Shown here: in pieces, positions 1 through 8,038 of the stretch
Layout of the letters: every line of letters begins with the position of its first letter
Position numbering within the stretch: the stretch's first letter is position 1
Source: Bdellovibrionales bacterium
GTDB taxonomy: Bacteria > Bdellovibrionota > Bdellovibrionia > Bdellovibrionales > UBA1609
Reading direction: 5' to 3'
Assembly (NCBI GenBank): GCA_027459485.1
Contig: DAIDIG010000006.1
Span: 1 to 64,000 of the forward strand
Length of the DNA stretch: 64,000 bases
Translations under genes and position numbers: made by a program
Notes under the pieces: generated by a model
Seen by the model: the letters and a program-made list of their open reading frames with translations, nothing else
Told to the model about the DNA's origin: nothing
The model's database searches: none

Positions 1-462
1 GACGCGAAAAAAGGCAGCCGCTCGACTCAACTGAAGGTCGCCCGCCGCAGTTTTCCGTTTTATACGTCTGGGGGCGTGAGCGTCGTCCACGTCGAAGATA
101 TAGTTCAAGCCACCATCCGCGCGAGCGAAGTCGGCCGGTCGGGTGAGCGCTACATTTTGTCGGGAGAAAACCTCACGATCAAAAAGGCTTTTAGTGAAAT
201 TGCCGAGGCCGCGCACGTGAAACCGCCGTCGATTTATTTGCCGAATCTGGCCGTGAAATTTCTCGCTCGGATGGGCGCCGCGCTTGAAGCGTTCGGCAAA
301 AAAGGCCCGGTGAGTTCCGAGTCGGCGACGGCGTCACTGCTCTATCACTGGTTCGATCATTCGAAGGCGACCCGCGAACTCAATTACCACCCGCGACCCG
401 CGCGCGAGGCGATTCGTGACAGCGTCGAGTGGATGCGCGAAAATGGGTTGTTGCAAAAATAA
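1..462 (+). CDS. NAD-dependent epimerase/dehydratase family protein, 5' truncated by window edge
   Basis: Frame 1 is open from base 1 (DAKKGSRSTQLKVARRSFPFYTSGGVSVVHVEDIVQATIRA...); V-H-V-E/D-D motif typical of extended SDR C-terminal half. Confidence 0.75.
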   Translation, partial: DAKKGSRSTQLKVARRSFPFYTSGGVSVVHVEDIVQATIRASEVGRSGERYILSGENLTIKKAFSEIAEAAHVKPPSIYLPNLAVKFLARMGAALEAFGKKGPVSSESATASLLYHWFDHSKATRELNYHPRPAREAIRDSVEWMRENGLLQK

Positions 463-531
463 CCCTGACCAAATTTCGATGGTAGTGAAAAAAAGTCTTG
501 ACCAAATTAAGACAAATCGTAAAATGGTCAA

Positions 532-1728
532 ATGGCTCTACACGACCGCGACTTATTAAAGCCGATTCAATCTTTGGCTCTTGATGACGGCAAAATGGCG
601 TTTATTAGCGGGCCGCGCCAAGTGGGCAAGACGACACTTGCCCGCCAGCTGATGGGTCGTTACCCGCAATCGCACTATTTCAATTGGGATCAGCTTGAAT
701 TCCGCCGAGTATGGGCAAAGAGCCCATCCGAAGTTATACAGTTCAACGATGAAAGGCGTAAAAGCCTTGTTGTATTAGACGAAATTCATAAGGCCACGGG
801 TTGGAAGAGTCGGTTAAAAGGCATCTACGACACACGGCCTGCCGGCACCCAGATCGTGGTCACGGGCAGCGCGCGGTTGAACTATTTCAGAAAGGGCGGC
901 GATAGTTTAATGGGGCGCTACCTTCATTTCAGGCTGAACCCGTTTACCCTTGGTGAGCTTGAAGGGCGAAAAATACCTTCACCCGACGAATTTCGAAATC
1001 ACCTGGGCGGCAGTGAAGGCACGCAAGAGGGGCTTGAATTGCTCCTTCGCCTAAGCGGGTTCCCTGACCCTTTGTTTAAAGGTTCAGCGCAGAAACATTT
1101 GCTGTGGCAGCGCAATCGCGTCGATCAAGTGGTTCGCGAGGATCTCAGAGATTTCAGCCGCATTTTAGATCTTGGCAAGGTCGAGCTGCTCGCAAGCTTA
1201 CTACCCGAGAAAGTCGGCTCACCGCTGAGCGTACAGTCGCTTCGCGAAGATCTCGAGACGTCCCATGAAACGGTCACCCGATGGCTAAATTCTCTAACCG
1301 AACTTTATTATTTTTTTTCGTTGCGGCCTTACTCGAGAAAGATTGCGCGCTCCCTAAAAAAGGAGCAAAAAATTTACTTATACGACTGGACTGAGGTGAA
1401 AAAATCGGGGCCGCAATTTGAAAACTTCGTTGCGCTTCACCTGCAGAAACTTTGCCAGTTTTGGACGGACACCGGACAAGGAACGTTTGAGTTGTTTTAC
1501 CTACGCGACAAAGAGAAAAAAGAGGTGGACTTTTTAATTTGCGAGAATCGGCAGCCGTGGCTGACAGTGGAGTCTAAACTTTCGGCGGGCCTTGACCCTA
1601 CATTTAAGAAATTTCAGCCCGCGTTAGGATGTCCTCATCTGCAAATCACGCGTCAATCGGGGGTCTTCAAACGCATAAAAGATACGATCGCGCCGGCTTA
1701 CGAAGTGAGCGCAAATCGGGTTTTTTAG
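532..1728 (+). CDS. AAA ATPase with DUF4143-type C-terminal domain
   Basis: GPRQVGKTTLARQL Walker A, VVLDEIHK Walker B, C-terminal nuclease-like region (EVDFLI...VESK). Confidence 0.85.
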   Translation: MALHDRDLLKPIQSLALDDGKMAFISGPRQVGKTTLARQLMGRYPQSHYFNWDQLEFRRVWAKSPSEVIQFNDERRKSLVVLDEIHKATGWKSRLKGIYDTRPAGTQIVVTGSARLNYFRKGGDSLMGRYLHFRLNPFTLGELEGRKIPSPDEFRNHLGGSEGTQEGLELLLRLSGFPDPLFKGSAQKHLLWQRNRVDQVVREDLRDFSRILDLGKVELLASLLPEKVGSPLSVQSLREDLETSHETVTRWLNSLTELYYFFSLRPYSRKIARSLKKEQKIYLYDWTEVKKSGPQFENFVALHLQKLCQFWTDTGQGTFELFYLRDKEKKEVDFLICENRQPWLTVESKLSAGLDPTFKKFQPALGCPHLQITRQSGVFKRIKDTIAPAYEVSANRVF

Positions 1729-1732
1729 GGTC

Positions 1733-2689
1733 ATGAGTAACAACACTGGCAAACTTAACTTAATCACCGGCATCATCACCGCACTCACGGCTCTCGTCGT
1801 TTGGTTCATCGCGACGACGCCGAACGTGACCGTGATCAACCGCTGTCTGCATACGTCGCTCTATCACGTCTGGCTCTGCGACCGAAACCCCGATTACGTG
1901 CCGCTTCGTCAAATCAGCCCGATTTTTCGCGCGATCGTGGTTGAGTCTGAAGATGGCAACTTTTATCGTCATCACGGTTTTGACTGGTCGCAAATTCACG
2001 ACAGTTTCGATAAAGATCTCGAATCGCACCGGATCGTGCGCGGCGGTTCGACCATCACCCAGCAGCTCGCAAAAAACGTATTTTTGACGAAAGATCGCAC
2101 CATTATTCGCAAGCTGCGCGAGGCGTACATAACGGTGCAGCTCGAGGCGATGCTCACAAAAAGTAAAATTTTAGAGAAATATCTAAACGTGATTGAACTT
2201 GGGCCCGGCATCTACGGCGTGAAAGCGGCCGCGCGACACTACTTCAACAAATCGCCGGCCGATCTCAACGTGCTTGAAGCGGCTTATCTCGCTTACCTGA
2301 TACCGAACCCGCGCGTGTACTCGCGTACCTTCGAGCGCAAAACTCTCACGCCCTTTGCGAAATTTCGCATGACCGAACTCATGGACGACATGGACCGCAT
2401 GGGTAAAATTTCGGATGCCGAGTACGCACTTGCGAAAAACGATCTGGATTTGTTCCCCTGGCAAAATGTGTCGCTCACGCCCGCGCCGGCCCCGGCGACC
2501 GCTGCAGCACCGCCCGCGCCGGGCGTAGTGCCGCAGGCAGCACAAGCGGCGCAAACGCCGACCGCTGCAGCACCGCCGATTGCCGTCGCGCCACAGTCAA
2601 TGCCACAGCCTATGCCGCAGTCAACGACGCTGCCAACTCCACAGGCAACGTCACCGTCAACGCCGAGCGGGGCCAAGAGCGTTCGATAG
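1733..2689 (+). CDS. mtgA: Monofunctional peptidoglycan glycosyltransferase (MtgA-like) with Pro/Ala/Gln-rich C-terminal tail
   Basis: ESEDGNFYRHHGFDW, GGSTITQQLAKN, RKLREAYITVQLE motifs of GT51. Confidence 0.88.
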   Translation: MSNNTGKLNLITGIITALTALVVWFIATTPNVTVINRCLHTSLYHVWLCDRNPDYVPLRQISPIFRAIVVESEDGNFYRHHGFDWSQIHDSFDKDLESHRIVRGGSTITQQLAKNVFLTKDRTIIRKLREAYITVQLEAMLTKSKILEKYLNVIELGPGIYGVKAAARHYFNKSPADLNVLEAAYLAYLIPNPRVYSRTFERKTLTPFAKFRMTELMDDMDRMGKISDAEYALAKNDLDLFPWQNVSLTPAPAPATAAAPPAPGVVPQAAQAAQTPTAAAPPIAVAPQSMPQPMPQSTTLPTPQATSPSTPSGAKSVR

Positions 2690-3868
2690 TTCGGCAAGTC
2701 GCTCGTCGAGACCTTTTATAAATTCGCGAGCATGCTCCGTCGGTGTTTTGCTGGTGTCATAAAGCTTAAAGTTCGGGGAATTCGTGTAAGCCTCCAAGAA
2801 ATCAGAAATCGTCTCGTTGAGTGTGGCTCTTTGCGCAGCACTCAAGAGAAAGCGCTTGCTGCTTTCTTCGGCAGGCAGGTGGGGGCGAAAATGTGCAGCC
2901 GCTGTTTTAGTAATCAAAAGATCATCGACTTCAACCCCAGTTAAATAGTGAAGCTGCATAAGTAAGACATCGACGGGCTGCATTTGAAACCAGGCGAAGA
3001 GATCAAGAAACGAGCCGAGCCTACGTTCATCAGCGGGGTCTTCGTCGAAAACTTTCTGATAGCTTTGCATATTATAGGCGAGGCGCGTTTTGCCAAGTAG
3101 CATGGCCACATTGCCTTGCCCGGCATCGAGCCAGAGCGCGCGATTAGTTTCAATCTGCTTGCCGACCGTTGAGCCCAACTCGGGGTCGCGTTGAGATAAA
3201 AGCTCGGCAAAGTCGTGAGTGATCTTCGTCACTTCGACAGCGCGTTTGACGAGTCGCTTTGGGTAGACGACGACGCCCAGGTGATAGGCTTCTTCGTGTG
3301 GCGTGAGGCTCGGGTTGTGGTCATCGTACGGCACTTTCATCAGAATCGGGCCGTCGCGCGAAATTGCAAGCTGCAGGAGTTGCGCATTGGTCACGTAATC
3401 GGCCGCCACCGGTAAAACCGTGATCGGCTCGAGATGTTCACGAATTAGATTTTGATTCATCAAGCGAACCAAACGGCCGAATTTCTCGGCTCCGGGCGCG
3501 CGCAATGTGTAACTTCTGCGCGTGAGCGATCGATGAATACGAAACCCCATTTGTGCGGCGAGCTTTCGCCCAAAAAGTGCGATGGGCCAGCGAGGGTCCC
3601 CCTGCGGGCTGTAGGGGTGAGCATCCGGGCGGTAATGACTGTTCCATGAAGGAGTGTTCAACAGTCTACACCCCGTTTTAAGTACCACGTCGCCATTAGA
3701 ATCAAGGCCTTCAAAGGTCACGGTTTTGGCGTCGCTTGATTCGGATTGTTTGAGGTGCCTGACAAGAATTGTACGACAGCTGCCAAGTCCGTAGACACTG
3801 GCGGGGAAAATGGCGAGGCAAAGAGCGAAAAGTAACAGAGCCTTTTTCATGCTGACGTTTATACGCAA
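2657..3868 (-). CDS. Hypothetical secreted protein (start probably internal Met at 3850)
   Basis: Long ORF with N-terminal signal peptide (MKKALLLFALCLAIFPASVYG); convergent 33-bp overlap with mtgA 3' end. Confidence 0.7.
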   Translation of the reverse strand: MRINVSMKKALLLFALCLAIFPASVYGLGSCRTILVRHLKQSESSDAKTVTFEGLDSNGDVVLKTGCRLLNTPSWNSHYRPDAHPYSPQGDPRWPIALFGRKLAAQMGFRIHRSLTRRSYTLRAPGAEKFGRLVRLMNQNLIREHLEPITVLPVAADYVTNAQLLQLAISRDGPILMKVPYDDHNPSLTPHEEAYHLGVVVYPKRLVKRAVEVTKITHDFAELLSQRDPELGSTVGKQIETNRALWLDAGQGNVAMLLGKTRLAYNMQSYQKVFDEDPADERRLGSFLDLFAWFQMQPVDVLLMQLHYLTGVEVDDLLITKTAAAHFRPHLPAEESSKRFLLSAAQRATLNETISDFLEAYTNSPNFKLYDTSKTPTEHAREFIKGLDERLAELSNALGPARR

Positions 3869-3895
3869 AGGTCATGCCTAAAGTCGATAGGCAGA

Positions 3896-3976
3896 TTATA
3901 CAACCAAGCGCCGGTTGAAACGGGCGGCGGCGAGGCGGGTGTAGGCGACTCCTAGAAGCAAGGCGCTATAATTAAT
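3896..3976 (-). pseudogene. Displaced 3'-end fragment of an ABC-2 permease gene (diverged second copy of the 4601-5425 gene terminus)
   Basis: Minus-strand translation ...SALLLGVAYTRLAAARFNRRLVV* aligns with intact C-terminus ...YLVFLGVVFTNLAAARFNRRLVV*. Confidence 0.8.
3900..3931. repeat. 32-bp direct repeat copy 1, flanking the higBA cassette
   Basis: acaaccaagcgccggttgaaacgggcggcggc, identical to 4605-4636. Confidence 0.95.
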
Positions 3977-4009
3977 ACCTTTACGCGGTATACCCGAATA
4001 AGGTATAAT
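3975..4009 (+). promoter_or_regulatory. higBA promoter/operator: overlapping inverted repeats ATACC-N7-GGTATACC-N7-GGTATA and -10 TATAAT
   Basis: GGTATACC palindrome 3987-3994; TATACC(3989-3994)/GGTATA(4002-4007); TATAAT at 4004-4009. Confidence 0.65.
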
Positions 4010-4015
4010 GATTTT

Positions 4016-4309
4016 GTGGCTATTCGATCTTTCGGCGATAAAGTAACTCAAGATTTTTATGAGACCGGAAGACTAAAGAAAGCCGTCGGATGGCGCACTA
4101 TCTCGAGAGTCGCTTTGCGAAAATTGGATATGCTTCAGTACGCGTCGGAGCTTAGTGATTTGAAGGCGCCACCGAATAACAGACTCGAAGCGCTCAAGGG
4201 CAGCCTCGCGGGATTTTACAGCATTCGAGTCAACGATCAGTGGCGAGTGGTTTTTAGGTGGACGTCTCAAGGCGCAGAAGAGGTAAAAATTACGGATTAT
4301 CACAAATGA
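4016..4309 (+). CDS. higB: HigB-type (RelE/ParE superfamily) toxin, GTG start
   Basis: NNRLEALKGSLAGFYSIRVNDQWRVVFRW matches HigB family signature; followed by HigA-like HTH gene. Confidence 0.9.
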   Translation: MAIRSFGDKVTQDFYETGRLKKAVGWRTISRVALRKLDMLQYASELSDLKAPPNNRLEALKGSLAGFYSIRVNDQWRVVFRWTSQGAEEVKITDYHK

Positions 4310-4316
4310 GGTTACG

Positions 4317-4604
4317 ATGATTTCGAAAAGACAGCCCACAACGCCAGGCGAGATTCTCCAAGAGGAATTTCTAACGCCGTTAGAAATGACACAAAAGGAG
4401 TTCGCTGACCACATTGGTTGCGATGTTAAAGTTATTAACCGCATCGTGAATGGGCGAAGTGCAGTGACCGCAGAAATGGCTCTTAAGCTTGGCGCTGCCC
4501 TTAAGACCACACCTGATTTTTGGCTCAACGCCCAAAAGGCGATCGATATATTTGAGGCATCCAGACATTTAGGGGCTCTGCCGAAACCATTAAAAGTGAG
4601 TTAA
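4317..4604 (+). CDS. higA: HigA-type antitoxin (XRE family HTH)
   Basis: PTTPGEILQEEFLTPLEMTQKEFADHIGCDVKVINRIVNGRSAVTAEMALKLGAAL...PDFWLNAQ, canonical HigA. Confidence 0.93.
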   Translation: MISKRQPTTPGEILQEEFLTPLEMTQKEFADHIGCDVKVINRIVNGRSAVTAEMALKLGAALKTTPDFWLNAQKAIDIFEASRHLGALPKPLKVS

Positions 4605-5425
4605 ACAACCAAGCGCCGGTTGAAACGGGCGGCGGCCAAGTTGGTGAAAACCACGCCCAAGAAAACGAGATACATCATGTTGATGAAAAACTGCGCATTG
4701 AAGTCGCCGGCGAGAAACATGCGCGAACTTTGCATGGCATGTGTGAGCGGCAAAAACATTGCAAAAACGTATATGGGATGGGGCAACCGCGACAGCGGAA
4801 AATAGGTGCCGCAAAATAGCGACATCGGCAAAATAAAACCCGACTGAAAATACGTGAACCACTCAAACGACCGCGCGATGCTTGCGAGCCAGACCCCGAA
4901 CGCCGCGAACACCCAGCACGTGAGAAACATGACGCCAAGAACCGGTGCCATGTTTGCGGTCGGCATGAGGCCGAGCAACACGAGCACAATCGCGACCGAA
5001 ATCACGCTCAGGCAGGCCTTTGTCGTGCACCAGAGGATTTCGCCGATCGCGACTTCGTCCGTCCCGACAGGGGTGAGAATGATCGTCGAAAACGTATTTT
5101 GGCGCGCGAGTTTTATAAATGTGCCGTAGGTGCCTTCAAAAAAACCGACGAACATTCCCGACGTCGCCATGATCGCCGGCGCGATGTACCGTATGTAACT
5201 CATGCCGTTGATGTGTTCGACGAAATGCCCGAGCCCGTAACCGAAAGCGAATACATAGAGAAGCGGCTCGACGAATATCCACGCGAGCGTTGTTAAGATC
5301 GTGTAGCGAAAATACAAAAAATCGCGTCGCCACACCGATAAAATGCCGCGACCGAATTGCGGAAAGTAAAAAATATCAGCGAGCGTTTGCCCGATAAATT
5401 CGGCCGTTTTAGTCATTGAGTTCAT
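4601..5425 (-). CDS. ABC-2 type transporter permease (NodJ-like)
   Basis: Multi-TM ABC-2 permease; overlaps the upstream ATPase gene; stop codon shares TTAA with the higA stop. Confidence 0.87.
   Translation of the reverse strand: MNSMTKTAEFIGQTLADIFYFPQFGRGILSVWRRDFLYFRYTILTTLAWIFVEPLLYVFAFGYGLGHFVEHINGMSYIRYIAPAIMATSGMFVGFFEGTYGTFIKLARQNTFSTIILTPVGTDEVAIGEILWCTTKACLSVISVAIVLVLLGLMPTANMAPVLGVMFLTCWVFAAFGVWLASIARSFEWFTYFQSGFILPMSLFCGTYFPLSRLPHPIYVFAMFLPLTHAMQSSRMFLAGDFNAQFFINMMYLVFLGVVFTNLAAARFNRRLVV
4605..4636. repeat. 32-bp direct repeat copy 2 (forms the 3' end of the intact ABC permease gene)
   Basis: Identical to 3900-3931, 705 bp apart. Confidence 0.95.
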
Positions 5426-6323
5426 ACCCCGAAATTTTTAAAAACACATCGTTCAAAGAAGCTTTTCGTAAGGTGATGTTCGGGCTCGACACTTCACTCA
5501 GCGCATCGGCGGCCGTTTGGTTGTCGCGCAAGAAAAGTTTGAGCCGGTTTCTCATGACCTGATACGCGAATTTATTTTTGATTTGCCCGATATATTGGTC
5601 GATTTTCGCGGGGTCGATATCAAACTCCACTACTTCATGACCGACGTAAGATTTGATCAAGTCGCGCGGGGCACCCTCCGCCACCGACCGGCCTTTGTTC
5701 ATGATGAGAATGCGGCTACAGAGTTCTTCGGCTTCTTCCATATAGTGAGTGGTGAGAAACAAAGTCGTGCCTTGTTTTTGCAGACTTCTAAGCTCGTTCC
5801 AAAACCAAGCGCGCGCTTGCGGGTCGAGCCCCGTCGTCGGCTCGTCGAGAAATAAAATTTTCGGACGCGTGAGGAGTGCGCGCGCCAAAACAAGCCGCCT
5901 CTTCATGCCGCCGCTTAAGGTGTCGATGTCTTTTTGCGAATAATCTTCGAGCTGCATCATCGCGAGCAGTTCAATCGCCCGCGCTTTTGCTGCCGAACCG
6001 CTCATGCCGAAATAGCTCGCATATATAAGGAGGTTTTCAAGCACGCTGAAATCAGGGTCGAGCCCGTTTTCTTGCGGCACGACTCCGATCGCCGCTTTGA
6101 TCTGCCGCATGTGTTCGCGCGCGTTCATGCCCAGCACGAAAAGTTCACCCGCCGTGATTCGGCAACTGCCGTAGAACATTTTAAATGTCGTGGTTTTACC
6201 GGCTCCGTTCGGGCCGAGGAGACCGAAGCATTCGCCCGCGCCCACTTGAAACGTGATGCCGTCGACGGCGCGGTGGTCGCCGTAAGTTTTGACGAGTTGA
6301 TTCGCTTCGATGACGCTTTTCAT
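5409..6323 (-). CDS. ABC transporter ATP-binding protein (NodI-like)
   Basis: GPNGAGKTT Walker A, LSGGMKRRL signature, LFLDEPTTGLDP Walker B. Confidence 0.93.
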   Translation of the reverse strand: MKSVIEANQLVKTYGDHRAVDGITFQVGAGECFGLLGPNGAGKTTTFKMFYGSCRITAGELFVLGMNAREHMRQIKAAIGVVPQENGLDPDFSVLENLLIYASYFGMSGSAAKARAIELLAMMQLEDYSQKDIDTLSGGMKRRLVLARALLTRPKILFLDEPTTGLDPQARAWFWNELRSLQKQGTTLFLTTHYMEEAEELCSRILIMNKGRSVAEGAPRDLIKSYVGHEVVEFDIDPAKIDQYIGQIKNKFAYQVMRNRLKLFLRDNQTAADALSEVSSPNITLRKASLNDVFLKISGYELND

Positions 6324-6340
6324 CCGTGTCTTTCGTATTT

Positions 6341-7393
6341 TTAGCCGTGCCCGCTCATGAGAAATCGCTCTGTACTTGTATCAGCCTGCGGTTGTTCGAC
6401 CATGGATGTAAAGAATTTTTCTATGTAATCGAAGACTTCAACTTTGGTCGTGATCTGAAAAACACTTTTACGAAACTGCGCAGCGCCCGGGTAACCGGTC
6501 GAAAACCACGCCGCGAGTTTTTTTGCTTGCAGCGCGATCATGCGGTCATCTGAGCATGTTCGGCCCCAAAAACTCTCGAGGTGAAAACGAAGCCGCTCCA
6601 TCATCCGGCTAAAATCGCGCGGGTGTGAGTCGCGAAAACCCTCGTGCCCACGGCGCAGTTCCTGTTGGCTCCAAAGTGCGCGCGCTTCTTGAAAGATCCA
6701 TGGGTTTTTTAAGCAACCGCGGCCGATCATAACGCCGTCGCATCGGCTTTCGGCTAGACGGCGGCAGGCTTTTTCGGCGCTCGTAAGATCGCCGTTACCG
6801 ATGATCGGGAGTGGCGCGCGAGCTTTGACTTCGGCGATGTAATTCCAATCCGCTTCGCCTTCGTAGGCCTGCGCGCGCGTGCGGCCGTGAATTGCAACCC
6901 ACGTGATGCCTTCGTCGTAGGCGATTTGTGCCACTTCATTCGTGTTTCTTGAGGAGTGCTCCCAACCCGTACGCACTTTGATCGTGACCGGCAGTTGGGT
7001 GGCCGATTTGACCGCGCGCAAAACGTCGCGCAGATAAACGAGATCTTTGAGCACGGCCGAGCCCGCGCCTTTTTTGACGACCTTCGGAACCGGGCAGCCG
7101 AAATTGAGATCGACAAAATCCGCCCCCATTTGCTCGACTTCTTTGGCGGCGATTTGCAAATCGTTCAGGTCTTCGCCGAAAAGTTGAATGCCGATCGGGT
7201 GCTGGTCGGGCGTGAATTGCATGATACGGCGGGTTTTCTCGCTCGAGTGCCTGAGCCCTGTCGCCGACACCAGCTCGGTCGTCACGATGCCCGCGCCCAT
7301 TTCGCGCATGAACGAACGAAACGCGCAATCGGTAATGGCCGCCATCGGCGCCAAAACAAACGGGTTTTTTTTGAGCTCTTCGAGTAGGTTCAT
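6341..7393 (-). CDS. dusB: tRNA-dihydrouridine synthase, DusB type
   Basis: LAPMAAITDCAFR, DLNFGCPVPKVVKKGAGSAVL, IIGNGDL, VMIGRG motifs. Confidence 0.92.
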   Translation of the reverse strand: MNLLEELKKNPFVLAPMAAITDCAFRSFMREMGAGIVTTELVSATGLRHSSEKTRRIMQFTPDQHPIGIQLFGEDLNDLQIAAKEVEQMGADFVDLNFGCPVPKVVKKGAGSAVLKDLVYLRDVLRAVKSATQLPVTIKVRTGWEHSSRNTNEVAQIAYDEGITWVAIHGRTRAQAYEGEADWNYIAEVKARAPLPIIGNGDLTSAEKACRRLAESRCDGVMIGRGCLKNPWIFQEARALWSQQELRRGHEGFRDSHPRDFSRMMERLRFHLESFWGRTCSDDRMIALQAKKLAAWFSTGYPGAAQFRKSVFQITTKVEVFDYIEKFFTSMVEQPQADTSTERFLMSGHG

Positions 7394-7504
7394 CTGCCGT
7401 ATTTATACGCAGATTTCATAAAAACCGCCAATAACCTGCGCCAAATAAACCTATGTCCGACGAGTTATCGGACCCACGGACGCAAATGGATGTCTTTTCT
7501 ACAT

Positions 7505-7578
7505 CTTTTGTCGCCTTTTGCTTATGGCCGCTGGCCCATTATTTGAAAGGCCATCGGCCTACAACAAAAGGAGCAAAA
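7505..7578. repeat. Long imperfect inverted repeat/hairpin upstream of the decayed four-helix-bundle gene
   Basis: ggccgctggcc (7526-7536) pairs 10/11 with ggccatcggcc (7549-7559); outer arms cttttgtcgccttttgc / caacaaaaggagcaaaa also complementary. Confidence 0.6.
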
Positions 7579-7814
7579 ATGGAAAAGTTTAGAGCGTTAG
7601 ATTTAGCGATAGGGTTTAGCAAAAAGGCTTGTCAGTTGGAGCTCAAAGGCCATCTTAAAGATCAGCGTCGCTACGCGAATGTCAGGCGATTTTTAAACTT
7701 ATGAATATAACCGATCATCTAATTCTGGCAGAGGCCGATAAATTGGCGGCATGTCTTTACAAATTAATCAATTCTGACCTTAAGGATTCACCAAACTGGA
7801 ATAAGGCTCACTGA
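7579..7814 (+). pseudogene. Decayed four-helix-bundle protein gene (23S rRNA intervening-sequence protein type)
   Basis: MEKFRALDLAIGFSKKACQLELKGHLKDQ then RRYAN..., apparently missing the RASSSIALNLAEG segment between two KDQ motifs; C-terminal ...EADKLAACLYKLINS continues in another frame from 7701. Confidence 0.65.
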
Positions 7815-7862
7815 TATCTGATATCGGAAATCTGATATCGGATATCAGATATCGGATATCAG
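7812..7862. repeat. GATATC-rich array (six GATATC palindromes, near 7-bp period)
   Basis: tgatatctgatatcggaaatctgatatcggatatcagatatcggatatcag. Confidence 0.9.
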
Positions 7863-7871
7863 AATGATTCA

Positions 7872-7947
<76 letters not shown>

Positions 7948-8038
7948 GATTCGATCAAAGTTCGATCAAGGGATAAGTGGTACTGGCCAGGCGAAAAAGA
8001 GTCAACCGGCCCGTCGTTTTTTGGGCGGGTGAACCGCC

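Noticed and set aside
7453-7704. 83-aa track ORF taken as an intact protein
   Set aside because: The N-terminal part reads through the hairpin; family-like sequence starts only at Met 7579 and is internally deleted, so a pseudogene is the better call.
7812-7862. GATATC array considered as a CRISPR-like repeat
   Set aside because: Units are about 7 bp, palindromic and without spacers; not a CRISPR. No CRISPR array seen anywhere in the window.
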